64,000 nt of DNA, from contig CAWIIF010000012.1 in NCBI GenBank assembly GCA_963836015.1, forward strand, positions 173,961 through 237,960, given 5' to 3'. Within the stretch, counting starts at the first letter, position 1; each line of letters opens with the position of its first letter. Shown here in pieces: positions 1 through 8,671 of this stretch. A program made the translations under genes and the position numbers. The stretch comes from CAWCDJ01 sp963836015 (GTDB taxonomy: Bacteria > Acidobacteriota > Terriglobia > Bryobacterales > Bryobacteraceae). Below the pieces are notes generated by a model. It saw nothing but the letters and a program-made list of their open reading frames with translations, was not told the origin of the DNA and did no database searches.

Positions 1-23
1 GCGGTAGCCCCGGACTCGAACCC

Positions 24-29
24 TATAAT
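24..29 (+). promoter_or_regulatory. Candidate -10 element of glmS (leaderless layout)
   Basis: A perfect TATAAT lies six bases before the glmS ATG. A sigma-70 start site normally falls about seven bases past the -10, which would be on the ATG itself, so the mRNA may be leaderless. No Shine-Dalgarno sequence is visible. The -35 box would be at the window edge and cannot be judged. Confidence 0.5.
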
Positions 30-35
30 GGTGTC

Positions 36-1889
36 ATGTGCGGAATCGTTGGGTATATCGGAACCAACAAAGCTGTCCCGATCATTCTGGAGGGCTTGAA
101 ACGCCTGGAATACCGGGGATACGATTCGGCGGGGCTCGCGGTCTATTGCGACGATGGCGAGCTCGCGGTTCGCCGCGCCAAAGGTAAGCTTCGTAATCTC
201 GAAGATGCCATCCGGATGAACCCGGTGGATGGCACTTTCGGCATCGGCCACACGCGCTGGGCGACCCACGGGCGGCCCACGGAAGAGAACGCGCACCCGC
301 ACCGCGACTGCAAGGGCGCCGTGGTCGTGGTGCACAACGGCATCGTCGAAAACTACCTTGCGCTTAAGCAGCAGCTTCAGTCCGAGGGCCACGTATTCAA
401 GACCGAGACCGATACCGAGGTGATCGCTCACCTCGTGGAGAAGCACTTCCACGGCAACCTGGAAGAGGCCGTTCGCGGCGCAGTAAAGGATCTCACGGGC
501 GTCTTCGCCCTGGCGGTGATCTCGAGCTCCGACCCGAACAAGATCGTCGCCGCGCGCTCCGGCCCCCCGGTCGTGATCGGCATCGGCGACAACGAGTATT
601 TCGTGGCTTCCGATGTGCCCGCCATCCTCAGCCACACCCAGGACATGTTCTTTCTGGCGGATGGCGACATGGCGGTGCTCACCAGGGAGGGCGTGCGTCT
701 CAGCGATTTCGACGGGCGTCCCGTCGTGCGCCAGGTTTCCCGGATCCTCTGGAACCCCATCCAGGCGGAGAAGGGCGGCTATCAGCATTTCATGCTGAAG
801 GAGATTTTCGAACAGCCGCGCGCCGTCCGCGATACCACCCTGGGCCGCGTCGGACAGGAGACTGGCCGCATCTTCCTCGACGAGATGGATATCTCCGCGG
901 CCGAGTTCGCGCGCTTCCGCCAGGTGCGGATTATCGCGTGCGGCACCAGCTGGCACGCCGCCCTCGCCGGCAAGTTCATGATCGAGCGGCTGGCGCGCAT
1001 CCCGACCGAAGTGGATTACGGCAGCGAGTTCCGCTACCGGGATCCGCTGGTTTCGAGCGATACGCTGACGGTGGTGATCTCGCAATCCGGCGAGACCGCC
1101 GATACGCTGGCCGCCCAGCGCGAGGCTAAACAGAAGGGCTCAAAGACGCTCGCCATCTGCAACGTGGTGGGCTCCATGATCACCCGCGAGGCCGCCGGCA
1201 CGATCTATACGCACGCCGGGCCGGAAATCGGAGTGGCTTCCACCAAGGCGTTCACCTGCCAGTTGACCGCCCTGTTTATCCTGGCGATGCACCTCGGCCA
1301 GGCCAATCACCGTCTCGACGAAGATACGTCCCGCTGCCTGGTGCAGGAGCTTCTCCACATCCCGGGGAAACTCGAAACCGTGTTGTCGCACGATTCGGTT
1401 TACGAGGCGCTCGCCCGCACGCTTCAGCATTCGCGGGATTCGCTCTTCCTCGGGCGCGGCATCCACTACCCCATCGCGCTCGAAGGCGCCCTCAAGTTGA
1501 AGGAGATTTCGTATATCCACGCGGAAGGCTACCCAGCCGGCGAGATGAAGCACGGCCCCAATGCTCTGATCGACGAGAACCTGCCGGTGGTCGTGATTTC
1601 GACGCGCGATCCTGCCAGTGAGGAGAGCCGCGTCCTGTACGAGAAGACGCTTTCCAACATCCAGGAGGTCAAGGCGCGCGAGGGCATCGTGGTGGCCGTG
1701 GTGACGGAAGGCGATCACGAGGCGCGCAAGACGGCCGACCACGTCATCGAGATTCCGGCCGCCTCCGACCTGCTCCTGCCGATTCTCGAAATCGTGCCGC
1801 TGCAGTTGCTGGCGTATCACATCGCCGTCCGCCGCGGCTGCGATGTCGATCAGCCGCGCAATCTCGCCAAGAGCGTCACGGTCGAGTAG
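36..1889 (+). CDS. glmS: Glutamine--fructose-6-phosphate aminotransferase (isomerizing)
   Basis: Cytosolic enzyme that makes glucosamine-6-phosphate from fructose-6-phosphate and glutamine, the first step toward UDP-GlcNAc for peptidoglycan and LPS. The protein is 617 residues, the usual family length. It begins MCGIVGYIG, so the N-terminal nucleophile Cys is exposed after Met removal, heading a class II glutamine amidotransferase domain (about 1-230). Two SIS sugar-isomerase domains follow (about 295-430 and 465-600), with the sugar-phosphate motif STKAFTCQ and the conserved HAEGYPAGEMKHGP segment. The C-terminal tail DVDQPRNLAKSVTVE is diagnostic for GlmS. The next gene starts six bases after the stop, suggesting cotranscription. 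Confidence 0.97.
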   Translation: MCGIVGYIGTNKAVPIILEGLKRLEYRGYDSAGLAVYCDDGELAVRRAKGKLRNLEDAIRMNPVDGTFGIGHTRWATHGRPTEENAHPHRDCKGAVVVVHNGIVENYLALKQQLQSEGHVFKTETDTEVIAHLVEKHFHGNLEEAVRGAVKDLTGVFALAVISSSDPNKIVAARSGPPVVIGIGDNEYFVASDVPAILSHTQDMFFLADGDMAVLTREGVRLSDFDGRPVVRQVSRILWNPIQAEKGGYQHFMLKEIFEQPRAVRDTTLGRVGQETGRIFLDEMDISAAEFARFRQVRIIACGTSWHAALAGKFMIERLARIPTEVDYGSEFRYRDPLVSSDTLTVVISQSGETADTLAAQREAKQKGSKTLAICNVVGSMITREAAGTIYTHAGPEIGVASTKAFTCQLTALFILAMHLGQANHRLDEDTSRCLVQELLHIPGKLETVLSHDSVYEALARTLQHSRDSLFLGRGIHYPIALEGALKLKEISYIHAEGYPAGEMKHGPNALIDENLPVVVISTRDPASEESRVLYEKTLSNIQEVKAREGIVVAVVTEGDHEARKTADHVIEIPAASDLLLPILEIVPLQLLAYHIAVRRGCDVDQPRNLAKSVTVE

Positions 1890-1895
1890 GCCCGC

Positions 1896-2315
1896 TTGCG
1901 CCAGTTTACGCACCGCCTGCAGGTCGCCACGCGCGGCAAGGGCCTGTACGACATCACGGCGGGGGTTGCTCAGTGGGTGGCCGCACAGTCCATACAGACC
2001 GGCCTGCTGACCGTTTTCATTCAGCACACGTCGGCATCCCTGACCATCCAGGAGAACGCCGACCCTGACGTGGTCTTCGACTTGAACCGGTTCTTCGAGC
2101 GGCTGGTCCCCGAGGACAATCGCCTGTACCGGCACACCATCGAGGGGCCAGACGATATGCCGGCCCACATCCGCGCCGCGCTCACGCTGACGCAGCTTTC
2201 GATCCCGGTGGCGGAAGGCCGCCTGGCCCTGGGGACCTGGCAGGGCATCTACGTCTTCGAGCACCGGGCGGCACATCACCGGCGGAGCGTGGCCCTGCAT
2301 TTGCTCGGGGAGTGA
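1896..2315 (+). CDS. yjbQ: YjbQ family protein (UPF0047, secondary thiamine-phosphate synthase type)
   Basis: A 139-residue protein of the YjbQ/UPF0047 fold. The family signature HTSASLTIQENADPDV is near residues 44-59. Members are small trimeric proteins, some with weak thiamine-phosphate synthase activity in vitro; the physiological role is not settled. The start is a TTG six bases after the glmS stop, and the first residues RQFTHRLQV match the family's usual N-terminus. Its place behind glmS suggests readthrough expression rather than a shared pathway. Confidence 0.85.
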   Translation: MRQFTHRLQVATRGKGLYDITAGVAQWVAAQSIQTGLLTVFIQHTSASLTIQENADPDVVFDLNRFFERLVPEDNRLYRHTIEGPDDMPAHIRAALTLTQLSIPVAEGRLALGTWQGIYVFEHRAAHHRRSVALHLLGE

Positions 2316-2344
2316 ACCGTGATAGGCTCCCATAAGGAGCCATC

Positions 2345-3283
2345 ATGAGCATTTCCCGTCGCGACTTCCTCGGCACCGCCGCTCTGGGCGCGGTCGCCAC
2401 TCCCCTGATTTCGGCCGCCGGCATGCCGATGCGCACTCTCGGCCGCACCGGTGCCCAGGTGTCGATCCTGGCGTTCGGCGGCGGCAGCCGGTTCGTCGGG
2501 TACAGCGAAGAGCAGGGCATCGAAGTCCTGAACCACGCGCTCGATCTCGGCATCACCTACATCGATACCGCCGACAGCTACGGCGCCAACGGCGAGAGCC
2601 AGGTGCGTATCGGCAAGGTGCTGAAAGCGCGCGGCCGCAAGGGCCTGTGGCTAGCCACCAAGATCGGCGAGCGCAAGTACGACGACTTCATGCGTACGCT
2701 CGATATCAGCCTGAAGCGCCTGCAGGTCGATCAGGTCGATCTGCTCCACATTCACGCGCTTATGGGGCCGGACGACCTGGAGGCCATCGAAGCCAAAGAG
2801 GGCGCTTACAACGCGGCGGTGAAAGCCAAAGAGCAGAAGATGGCGCGCTTCATCGGCATCACCTGCCATGCCTTTCCGGATGTGCTGAAGACGGCGCTCG
2901 AGCGCCACACCTTCGACTGCACCCAGATGGCGCTGAATGCCGCCATGCGCGGCCAGGTGAAAGGTGCGACGTCCAGTTTCGAGACCACCGCGCTTCCCGT
3001 GGCGCTGGGCAAGAAAATGGGCGTGACGGCGATGAAGATCTTCGCCCAGGACGCGCTGGTGGGCCAGGCGCCGTACGAAAAGCTGATTCAGTATTCGATG
3101 TCGCTGCCGGTGGCCGCCGCTGTCATCGGAATGCCGAAGCCCGAGCACGTCGAACATAACGTGGCCGTGGCGAAAGCCTTCCGCCCGATGGCGCCCGAAG
3201 AGATGAAGCGTCTCTCCAACGAGCTTGCGCCCAAGAACAAACTGGCGCTCGAGCATTTCTTCCAGCACCACGTGGACGCATAA
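2345..3283 (+). CDS. Exported aldo/keto reductase with Tat signal
   Basis: A 312-residue protein opening with the twin-arginine signal SRRDFLG and a short hydrophobic stretch, so it is predicted to be exported folded, unlike most aldo/keto reductases. The AKR barrel follows from about residue 28. The catalytic tetrad is visible: Asp and Tyr in YIDTADSYG, Lys in LATKIGE and His in LLHIHAL. It probably reduces an aldehyde or ketone with NAD(P)H; substrate unknown. A purine-rich AAGGAG lies just before the ATG. A second, cytosolic AKR is encoded at 5042-6016. Confidence 0.88.
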   Translation: MSISRRDFLGTAALGAVATPLISAAGMPMRTLGRTGAQVSILAFGGGSRFVGYSEEQGIEVLNHALDLGITYIDTADSYGANGESQVRIGKVLKARGRKGLWLATKIGERKYDDFMRTLDISLKRLQVDQVDLLHIHALMGPDDLEAIEAKEGAYNAAVKAKEQKMARFIGITCHAFPDVLKTALERHTFDCTQMALNAAMRGQVKGATSSFETTALPVALGKKMGVTAMKIFAQDALVGQAPYEKLIQYSMSLPVAAAVIGMPKPEHVEHNVAVAKAFRPMAPEEMKRLSNELAPKNKLALEHFFQHHVDA

Positions 3284-3290
3284 TCCGCGC

Positions 3291-3506
3291 TCACCAGGGC
3301 GAATATTTGCCCACCAGGAGCCCGCCCACCACCGTCATGAGGGCCCCCCACCAGAGGTCCGCGTGAAGGTCCGCCATCACCACGGGGTGAGCCGGCGGAA
3401 CGAACAGCGCCCACATGCCCGCGCCCATCACGATGAAGCCATAGACGATCACCAGCACTCCGATGAAGAACCAAATCGGAAGGTGCCGCTTGTCAGGGGG
3501 GTGCAT
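3291..3506 (-). CDS. Small two-helix membrane protein, function unknown
   Basis: A 71-residue protein running convergently to the aldo/keto reductase. After a short charged N-terminus (MHPPDKRH) there are two hydrophobic helices, about residues 11-36 and 52-66, joined by a short loop with several His, Asp and Trp residues. The start was set at the ATG complementary to 3504-3506, because the helices begin directly after it and upstream residues do not look coding. I recognise no family. It resembles the small membrane proteins of unknown function common in Acidobacteria. Confidence 0.55.
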   Translation of the reverse strand: MHPPDKRHLPIWFFIGVLVIVYGFIVMGAGMWALFVPPAHPVVMADLHADLWWGALMTVVGGLLVGKYSPW

Positions 3507-3545
3507 GCTCACCTCGATTGTCACATAATGAACGCGGAGGTACTG

Positions 3546-3920
3546 ATGAGCCTCAAAGCTACCGCGCGCCAGGCGGGTGATGTTTCGATTGTCGATCTGG
3601 CCGGCCGCATTACGCTGGGGGAAGGTTCCGGGTTGGTGCGATCCACGATTAAGGAGTTGGTCAACTCCGGTCACAAGAACATCCTCCTCAATCTCAAGGA
3701 CGTCAGCTATATCGATAGCGCCGGGTTGGGAGAGATGGTAGGCGCTTACGCTTCCGTCACCAATGCGCAGGGCAGCATCAAGCTGCTGCATCCGCAAGCC
3801 AAGGTGCACGACCTGCTGCAGATCACCAAGCTCTATACCGTGTTCGTCCCGTTCGACGACGAGCAGGAAGCTCTCCGCAGCTTCGCCTCCGCTGCCGGCG
3901 GGGGCCGTCTCTTTCTCTGA
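3546..3920 (+). CDS. STAS-domain anti-sigma factor antagonist
   Basis: A 124-residue single STAS domain related to SpoIIAA/RsbV. The phosphorylatable serine lies in SYIDSAGLGEMVGAY near residue 57. In this family the unphosphorylated protein binds an anti-sigma kinase and frees a sigma factor. No partner kinase or phosphatase is adjacent. The ATG at 3546 was preferred over the in-frame ATG at 3528 because GGAGG (3536-3540) sits five bases before it, and STAS domains usually begin here. The C-terminal AAGGGRLFL tail is unusual but short. Confidence 0.85.
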   Translation: MSLKATARQAGDVSIVDLAGRITLGEGSGLVRSTIKELVNSGHKNILLNLKDVSYIDSAGLGEMVGAYASVTNAQGSIKLLHPQAKVHDLLQITKLYTVFVPFDDEQEALRSFASAAGGGRLFL

Positions 3921-3929
3921 AAGGCTGAG

Positions 3930-5042
3930 TTACGCGCCCGCCTCCCGGCGCGCCACACGGGAGACCGCGTTTACCAGTTTGCGGTAAGGGATGTCATCCC
4001 AACTGTCGAAGGCCAGCCATTCGCCGTCGCGCCAGCTCGAGTAATACCAGCGTGCCAGCAGGGCCAGGTATTCCTGCCGCTCGCGCAGGGTCAGCTTGCG
4101 CGGTTCGACGACCGCGAACGTTTCGCGCAGCGACCGGTCGAGCGAGACCGTTTTGCCTTCCCGCACCTCGAAGCTGAAGCGATGCGGCTGCTGCCAGTTG
4201 CCCTCGCGCACCGGCCACAGCTCCACCGCGTCGGTTTCGAGGGAGCGTGTCACCGCCACTCCGCCCAGCCGGTCGACATCGCGCGCCAGTTCGTCGCGCA
4301 GCCTCAGCACTTCCTGCACCTTTTCGAACCGCTTGTGCTGGCGGGCCGCTTCTTCGAAACGCATCTCTTCGCTCAGACGGTCGCGCGAATGTTCGATCGC
4401 GCCGGCCAGCGAAAGGCCGTCGGTCCGAAGGAACTCCAGAACGCGAGTCACCTCGTGCCCGTATTCCTCCGGTCCGACCACCTGCTGGCAGGGGCGCAGG
4501 CACATCCCCATCTCGCCGTAAATGCAGCCGGGATGCTCCGGCGAGGGCACCAGGTCTTCCTGGCAGCGGCGCATTTGAAAAAGGTCGAGGAACTGGCCCT
4601 CGAAGCGCTCCGCCGACGCGCGCGAGCGGAACGGGCCGTAATAAAGGGCAGGCGTGCGGGCCAGTTGCGTGGTGATCTGGCTGCGCGGGTATTCGTTGGT
4701 GAGAACGATCTTGACGTAGGGCGGCATCCGCAGCTTCAGCAGCTCCAGGTAGCGGTCCGGAAAGTGGCGGCGCGCCAGCTCGTAAATCAGGACGCTCGAT
4801 TCGAACGCCGATCCGGTCAGCCGGTATTCGATCCGCGCGACCGTGTGGCGCAGATTCAACAGCCGCGAGGGCTTCTCGCGCTCCTTCAGAAGCCGCAGCA
4901 GGCGCCGGCGCAGCAGGTTGGTCTTGGAAAGGTACGGCTCGCCTTCGGACGGCCAGAGAAGAAATACCGCGGGAAGATTGGGCAGCGCTTCGATCGCCGA
5001 ATCGAGCCGCGCCAGGTCGCCGGCGAACTCGATCGTGTGCAT
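3930..5042 (-). CDS. UvrC-like protein lacking the C-terminal nuclease half
   Basis: A 370-residue protein matching the N-terminal half of UvrC (normally about 600 residues). It has a GIY-YIG-like region (about 10-85) in which GIY reads AVF and YIG reads YLS, so the nuclease core is degenerate although the LRRRLL arginine segment remains. A Cys-rich linker follows (RRCQEDL, GCIYGEMGMCLRPC), then a UVR/UvrB-contact helix pair (about 215-250). There is no RNase H-type domain or helix-hairpin-helix. Its ATG overlaps the upstream gene's stop (TGATG), so it is cotranslated with the aldo/keto reductase downstream of thrS. It is probably not the functional UvrC; an accessory DNA-binding role is a guess. 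Confidence 0.75.
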   Translation of the reverse strand: MHTIEFAGDLARLDSAIEALPNLPAVFLLWPSEGEPYLSKTNLLRRRLLRLLKEREKPSRLLNLRHTVARIEYRLTGSAFESSVLIYELARRHFPDRYLELLKLRMPPYVKIVLTNEYPRSQITTQLARTPALYYGPFRSRASAERFEGQFLDLFQMRRCQEDLVPSPEHPGCIYGEMGMCLRPCQQVVGPEEYGHEVTRVLEFLRTDGLSLAGAIEHSRDRLSEEMRFEEAARQHKRFEKVQEVLRLRDELARDVDRLGGVAVTRSLETDAVELWPVREGNWQQPHRFSFEVREGKTVSLDRSLRETFAVVEPRKLTLRERQEYLALLARWYYSSWRDGEWLAFDSWDDIPYRKLVNAVSRVARREAGA

Positions 5043-6016
5043 CACTGGTAAAGCCGCAGATACTGCTCGCTTGAAACCACCGGCGACTTTGCGACTTCCA
5101 GGTTCTCCAGCACGTGCTCCGGCCGTGCCATGCCCACCAGAGCCACCGCGATCCCCGGCGTCGAGCGTGTAAATTGGATGGCGCGCTGTGCATCGGTATT
5201 CAGCCCGGGCAGCAGCTCCTCGACCACATCCGGCATATGCTCGAGCACCTGCGTCTGCATCAGGGTGGCCGAAGCAACTACCGCGATGCCGAGGTTGGCG
5301 GCTGCCGCCAGGACGCTCTCCGGGCGGTCCACAAAGGCCTCGACCATTCCCAGGTTGAACGGCAGTTGGATAAACCGGAAGTGGTGATCGGCGCCGCCCT
5401 CTTCTATCGCGATTTGCGCCAGGCGCGGCAGGCTCAGCGCGTCCTTCTTGCGAAAGCCGTCCCACGTGGCCGCCCCGTAGCGGCGGATCTTCTGCTGGTC
5501 CGCCATCCGCTCCAGGTGCGCGAAGGCGCGGCGTATGCGGCCCTCGAACTCATCGGGGGTGCGGAATCCGAGCTGCGTCTCGGGATTGTGCAGGTAGAAC
5601 ACGTCGATCGTGTCCACCCCCAGGTTCGCCCGGCTGCGGTCGATCTGGTCTTCCAGAAACCGCGGCGACATCGAGTGCATACCGCCGACCACATCGTCCG
5701 GGGTCAGGAAGTCCGGGACCGCGCCGGGCGTGAGAAAGCCGGCCTTGGTGCAGACGACGATCTCATCGCGCTGCAGGTTCTGGAGCGCACTGCCGATGTC
5801 CCGCTCCGATTGCTGGTGGCGGTAGTTGATCGCCGTGTCGAAGAAGTTGATCCCACGCTCTCCGGCTACCAGCAGAGCCTCCACGCTGGCGTCCAGATAG
5901 GTCCCGATCCCCAGAGTCGAGATTTTGAGGTCGAAGACCGTGCGGTAGAATCCCGCGGCCCGGAAATCCGGGTGGCGATTGACGTATCGTGCGGTCCCGT
6001 CGGCCGTCGCGTACAC
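5042..6016 (-). CDS. Aldo/keto reductase family oxidoreductase
   Basis: A 324-residue cytosolic AKR-fold enzyme with the tetrad visible as Asp and Tyr in FFDTAINYRHQQSE, Lys in VVCTKAGF and His in VFYLHNPET. No signal peptide is present. The start codon is GTG three bases after the thrS stop, and its own stop overlaps the start of the UvrC-like gene, so thrS, this gene and the UvrC-like gene form one minus-strand operon. The substrate cannot be told from sequence. It resembles the L-galactose-dehydrogenase-like branch, which often sits beside housekeeping genes. Confidence 0.85.
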   Translation of the reverse strand: MYATADGTARYVNRHPDFRAAGFYRTVFDLKISTLGIGTYLDASVEALLVAGERGINFFDTAINYRHQQSERDIGSALQNLQRDEIVVCTKAGFLTPGAVPDFLTPDDVVGGMHSMSPRFLEDQIDRSRANLGVDTIDVFYLHNPETQLGFRTPDEFEGRIRRAFAHLERMADQQKIRRYGAATWDGFRKKDALSLPRLAQIAIEEGGADHHFRFIQLPFNLGMVEAFVDRPESVLAAAANLGIAVVASATLMQTQVLEHMPDVVEELLPGLNTDAQRAIQFTRSTPGIAVALVGMARPEHVLENLEVAKSPVVSSEQYLRLYQ

Positions 6017-6019
6017 GCT

Positions 6020-7954
6020 CTACTCCGTGGTCGCTTTGCTTTCGATCAGCCCGCGGATTTCCGCCAGGAACGCCTCGATGCTTTTGGCGCCCTGGTCGCC
6101 GTGCCTGCGGTTGCGCACGGCCACCTGGCCGTTCTGCTGCTCGCGATCCCCTACCACAAGCATATAGGGGATTTTTTGCAATTGGGCCTCGCGGATTTTC
6201 AAATTCACCTTTTCCGCACGTTCGTCCACCGTGGCACGGATTCCCGCCGCGTCCAACTGCTTCTGAACGCTCCGCGCGTACTCGGACTGGCGGTCGGTTA
6301 TCGGCAGCACAATCGCCTGTACCGGAGCCAGCCACACCGGGAATGCGCCGGCATAGTGTTCGATCAGGATTCCGAAGAATCGCTCGATGGACCCGTAGAG
6401 GGCGCGGTGCACCATCAGGGGCTGGTGCTTCTGGCCGTCCTCGCCGACATACTCGAGCTCGAAGCGGCGCGGCAGGGTGAAATCGAACTGGACCGTCGAG
6501 AGCTGCCACGGGCGGCCGATCGCGTCCACCAGCTTGACGTCGATCTTCGGCCCGTAAAAGGCGGCCTCGTCCGCTATCTGCTTAACCTTCACGTTCAACC
6601 GCTCGGTGGCGCGCCGCAGCGCGCTCTCACCGAGCGCCCACTGCTCGGGGGTGCCGTCGTATTTTCCGCTCTTGCCGCCGTCCCAGGTGGAAAGCTCGGC
6701 TTCATATTTGTCGAAACCGTAAGCGGCCAGCGTGTCGATGGCGAACTGCAGGCAGCCCACCACCTCGTTTTCGATCTGGTCGGGAGTGCAGAAGATGTGG
6801 GCGTCGTCCTGCGTGAAGCCTCGAACTCGAAACAGCCCGTTGAGCACGCCGGAGCGCTCGTAGCGGTACACCGTTCCCAGTTCGCCGAGACGCACCGGAA
6901 GGTCGCGGTAGCTGCGCTGCCGGTCCGCGTAAATCAGGATGTGGAACGGGCAGTTCATCGGCTTGAGCTGGTATTCGGCGTCGTCCAGCTCCATCCGCGA
7001 GAACATGTTCGAGACGTAAAAGTTGGCGTGGCCGGAGGTCTTCCACAAGTCGAAACGCGCGACGTGCGGCGTGTAGACCAGCGAATAACCGCGCTTCAGA
7101 TACTGGTCGCGCATCCAGTCTTCGAGCTGTTTGCGGATGATGCCGCCCTTGGGATGGAAGAAGATCAGGCCGGGGCCGGCCAGTTCTTGAATGCTGAACA
7201 GGTCCAGTTCCTTGCCCAGTTTCCGGTGGTCGCGTTTTTTGGCCTCTTCGACCTGCTTGAGGTACTCGTCCAGGTCTTTCTGGGTAAAGAACGCGGTTCC
7301 GTAGATGCGCTGCAGTTGCTTGTTATGTTCGTCGCCCTTCCAGTAGGCGCCGGCGATCGAAAGCAGCTTGAATGCCTTGATCTTCGAAGTGTTGGGAACG
7401 TGCGGGCCGCGGCAGAAGTCGATGAAGTGGGGACCCAGCGTGTATTCGGAGAATATCTCGCCGGCGCGCTCATTGATCAGCTCGCACTTCATCCAGGCCT
7501 CGCCGTACTTTCGGAGGCCCTCCTCCTTGCGCGTATAGACCCGTTCGTACGGGAGGTTTCGCGCCTGGATCTCCCACATCTTCTTCTCGATCTTCTCGAG
7601 ATCTTCCGGGGTGAACGGAACGGCGCGATCGAAATCGTAGTAAAACCCGTTGTCGATCGGCGGACCGATCCCGAGCTTGGTGTCCGGATAGAGTTCGAGC
7701 ACCGCGGCAGCCAGCAGGTGCGCGGTCGAGTGGCGATAGACTTCGAGCGATTCGGGATCCTTGCCGGTGAGGATCTGTACGCTGGCGTCCGTTTCGATCG
7801 GCCGCGTCAGGTCGTACAACTCTCCGTTGACTTTCGCAACAATGGCAGCGTCCGCCAGCCGGGGACTGATCGATTTAGCGATCTCGATGGGCGCAATCCC
7901 CGCTGCCACCGGCTGTTTGCTGCCGTCGGGCAGAGTGATCTCGATGTTACTCAT
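6020..7954 (-). CDS. thrS: Threonyl-tRNA synthetase
   Basis: Charges tRNA-Thr with threonine in the cytosol. The 644-residue protein has the full bacterial layout: an N-terminal TGS domain (about 1-60), the editing domain with HSTAHLL and RGPHV, the class II catalytic core and a C-terminal anticodon-binding domain. Zinc-site residues are visible in MNCPFH and DDAHIF. Motif 2 reads RYERSG and motif 3 includes HRALYGSIERF. It heads a three-gene minus-strand operon. The window's only tRNA-like sequence is a truncated tRNA-Thr at the right end, which is probably coincidence. Confidence 0.97.
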   Translation of the reverse strand: MSNIEITLPDGSKQPVAAGIAPIEIAKSISPRLADAAIVAKVNGELYDLTRPIETDASVQILTGKDPESLEVYRHSTAHLLAAAVLELYPDTKLGIGPPIDNGFYYDFDRAVPFTPEDLEKIEKKMWEIQARNLPYERVYTRKEEGLRKYGEAWMKCELINERAGEIFSEYTLGPHFIDFCRGPHVPNTSKIKAFKLLSIAGAYWKGDEHNKQLQRIYGTAFFTQKDLDEYLKQVEEAKKRDHRKLGKELDLFSIQELAGPGLIFFHPKGGIIRKQLEDWMRDQYLKRGYSLVYTPHVARFDLWKTSGHANFYVSNMFSRMELDDAEYQLKPMNCPFHILIYADRQRSYRDLPVRLGELGTVYRYERSGVLNGLFRVRGFTQDDAHIFCTPDQIENEVVGCLQFAIDTLAAYGFDKYEAELSTWDGGKSGKYDGTPEQWALGESALRRATERLNVKVKQIADEAAFYGPKIDVKLVDAIGRPWQLSTVQFDFTLPRRFELEYVGEDGQKHQPLMVHRALYGSIERFFGILIEHYAGAFPVWLAPVQAIVLPITDRQSEYARSVQKQLDAAGIRATVDERAEKVNLKIREAQLQKIPYMLVVGDREQQNGQVAVRNRRHGDQGAKSIEAFLAEIRGLIESKATTE

Positions 7955-8020
7955 AGGGAAATTTCAGCGTAGCACAGAGCAACCAGGGTCCTGCCTTTCG
8001 AGCCGGCCGGGCGCGGGCCC

Positions 8021-8038
8021 GAACTTTTCCGGTATGAT
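8021..8038 (+). promoter_or_regulatory. Candidate promoter of the ECF sigma gene
   Basis: GAACTT at 8021-8026 matches the -35 of RpoE-type ECF promoters, and TATGAT at 8033-8038 resembles a sigma-70 -10 for the ATG at 8051. The two elements are too close to belong to one promoter, so either an ECF-autoregulated or a housekeeping promoter is possible. The ECF -10 is not obvious. Confidence 0.3.
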
Positions 8039-8050
8039 GAAAATGCACTC

Positions 8051-8671
8051 ATGCCTGTTTCCGATCAGGCCGGAACCGACGAAGCCGTTCTGGTGGCACA
8101 GTCTCGAGAGGGCGATACGCGCGCCTTCGGTGAGCTCGTGCGCCGGTACGAAGGCAAGATTTTCCGCCTGGCTCAGCACATTACCCAGAACCGGGAAGAC
8201 GCCGAGGACGTGTTGCAGGAGTCGTTTCTTAAAGCCTACGAACATCTCGATCAGTTTAAGGGCGATTCCAAGTTCTACACCTGGATTGTCCGCATCGCTG
8301 TCAATCAGGCCCTGATGAAGCTGCGCCGCCGGAAGACCAGCAAGGCTGTCTCTCTCGACGAGCAGATCGACACCGGGGAGGATACGGTGGTGCGTGAGAT
8401 TGCTGCCTGGGATGAAGACCCCGAGCAGCGGTTCTCCCGCGAGGAGCTCGGCGGGATTCTGGACGAAGCGATCCAGAGCCTCGAACCACCTTATCGAAGC
8501 GTTTTCGTGCTCCGCGACATCGAAGAAATGTCTACCGAAGAAACGGCCGCCGCGTTGGACCTTTCCATACCGGCCGTAAAAAGTAGACTCCTGCGGGCGA
8601 GGCTTCAGCTTCGAGAAAAGCTGACCCGCTATTTCAAACGCAAGGGAGATGACGCCTTTGCTTACCTGTAA
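8051..8671 (+). CDS. ECF RNA polymerase sigma factor (RpoE-like)
   Basis: A 206-residue sigma-70 family factor of the extracytoplasmic-function type. Region 2 carries AEDVLQESFLKAYEHL and the DNA-melting segment FYTWIVRIAVNQALMKLRR. Region 4 has the helix-turn-helix MSTEETAAALDLSIPAVKSR near residues 160-178. An acidic linker (about 110-130) separates them. The end overlaps the downstream zinc anti-sigma gene by 23 bases, a classic sigma/anti-sigma pairing. The regulon is unknown; self-regulation through the upstream GAACTT is possible. Confidence 0.92.
   Translation: MPVSDQAGTDEAVLVAQSREGDTRAFGELVRRYEGKIFRLAQHITQNREDAEDVLQESFLKAYEHLDQFKGDSKFYTWIVRIAVNQALMKLRRRKTSKAVSLDEQIDTGEDTVVREIAAWDEDPEQRFSREELGGILDEAIQSLEPPYRSVFVLRDIEEMSTEETAAALDLSIPAVKSRLLRARLQLREKLTRYFKRKGDDAFAYL

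Noticed and set aside
1140..2333. Long minus-strand frame across glmS and yjbQ
   Set aside because: Two confident genes occupy the plus strand; the antisense product has no recognisable fold.
5114..7972. A 952-codon open frame antisense to thrS and the aldo/keto reductase gene
   Set aside because: High-GC genomes often show long antisense open frames; thrS is certain here and the opposite frame has no domain or start context.
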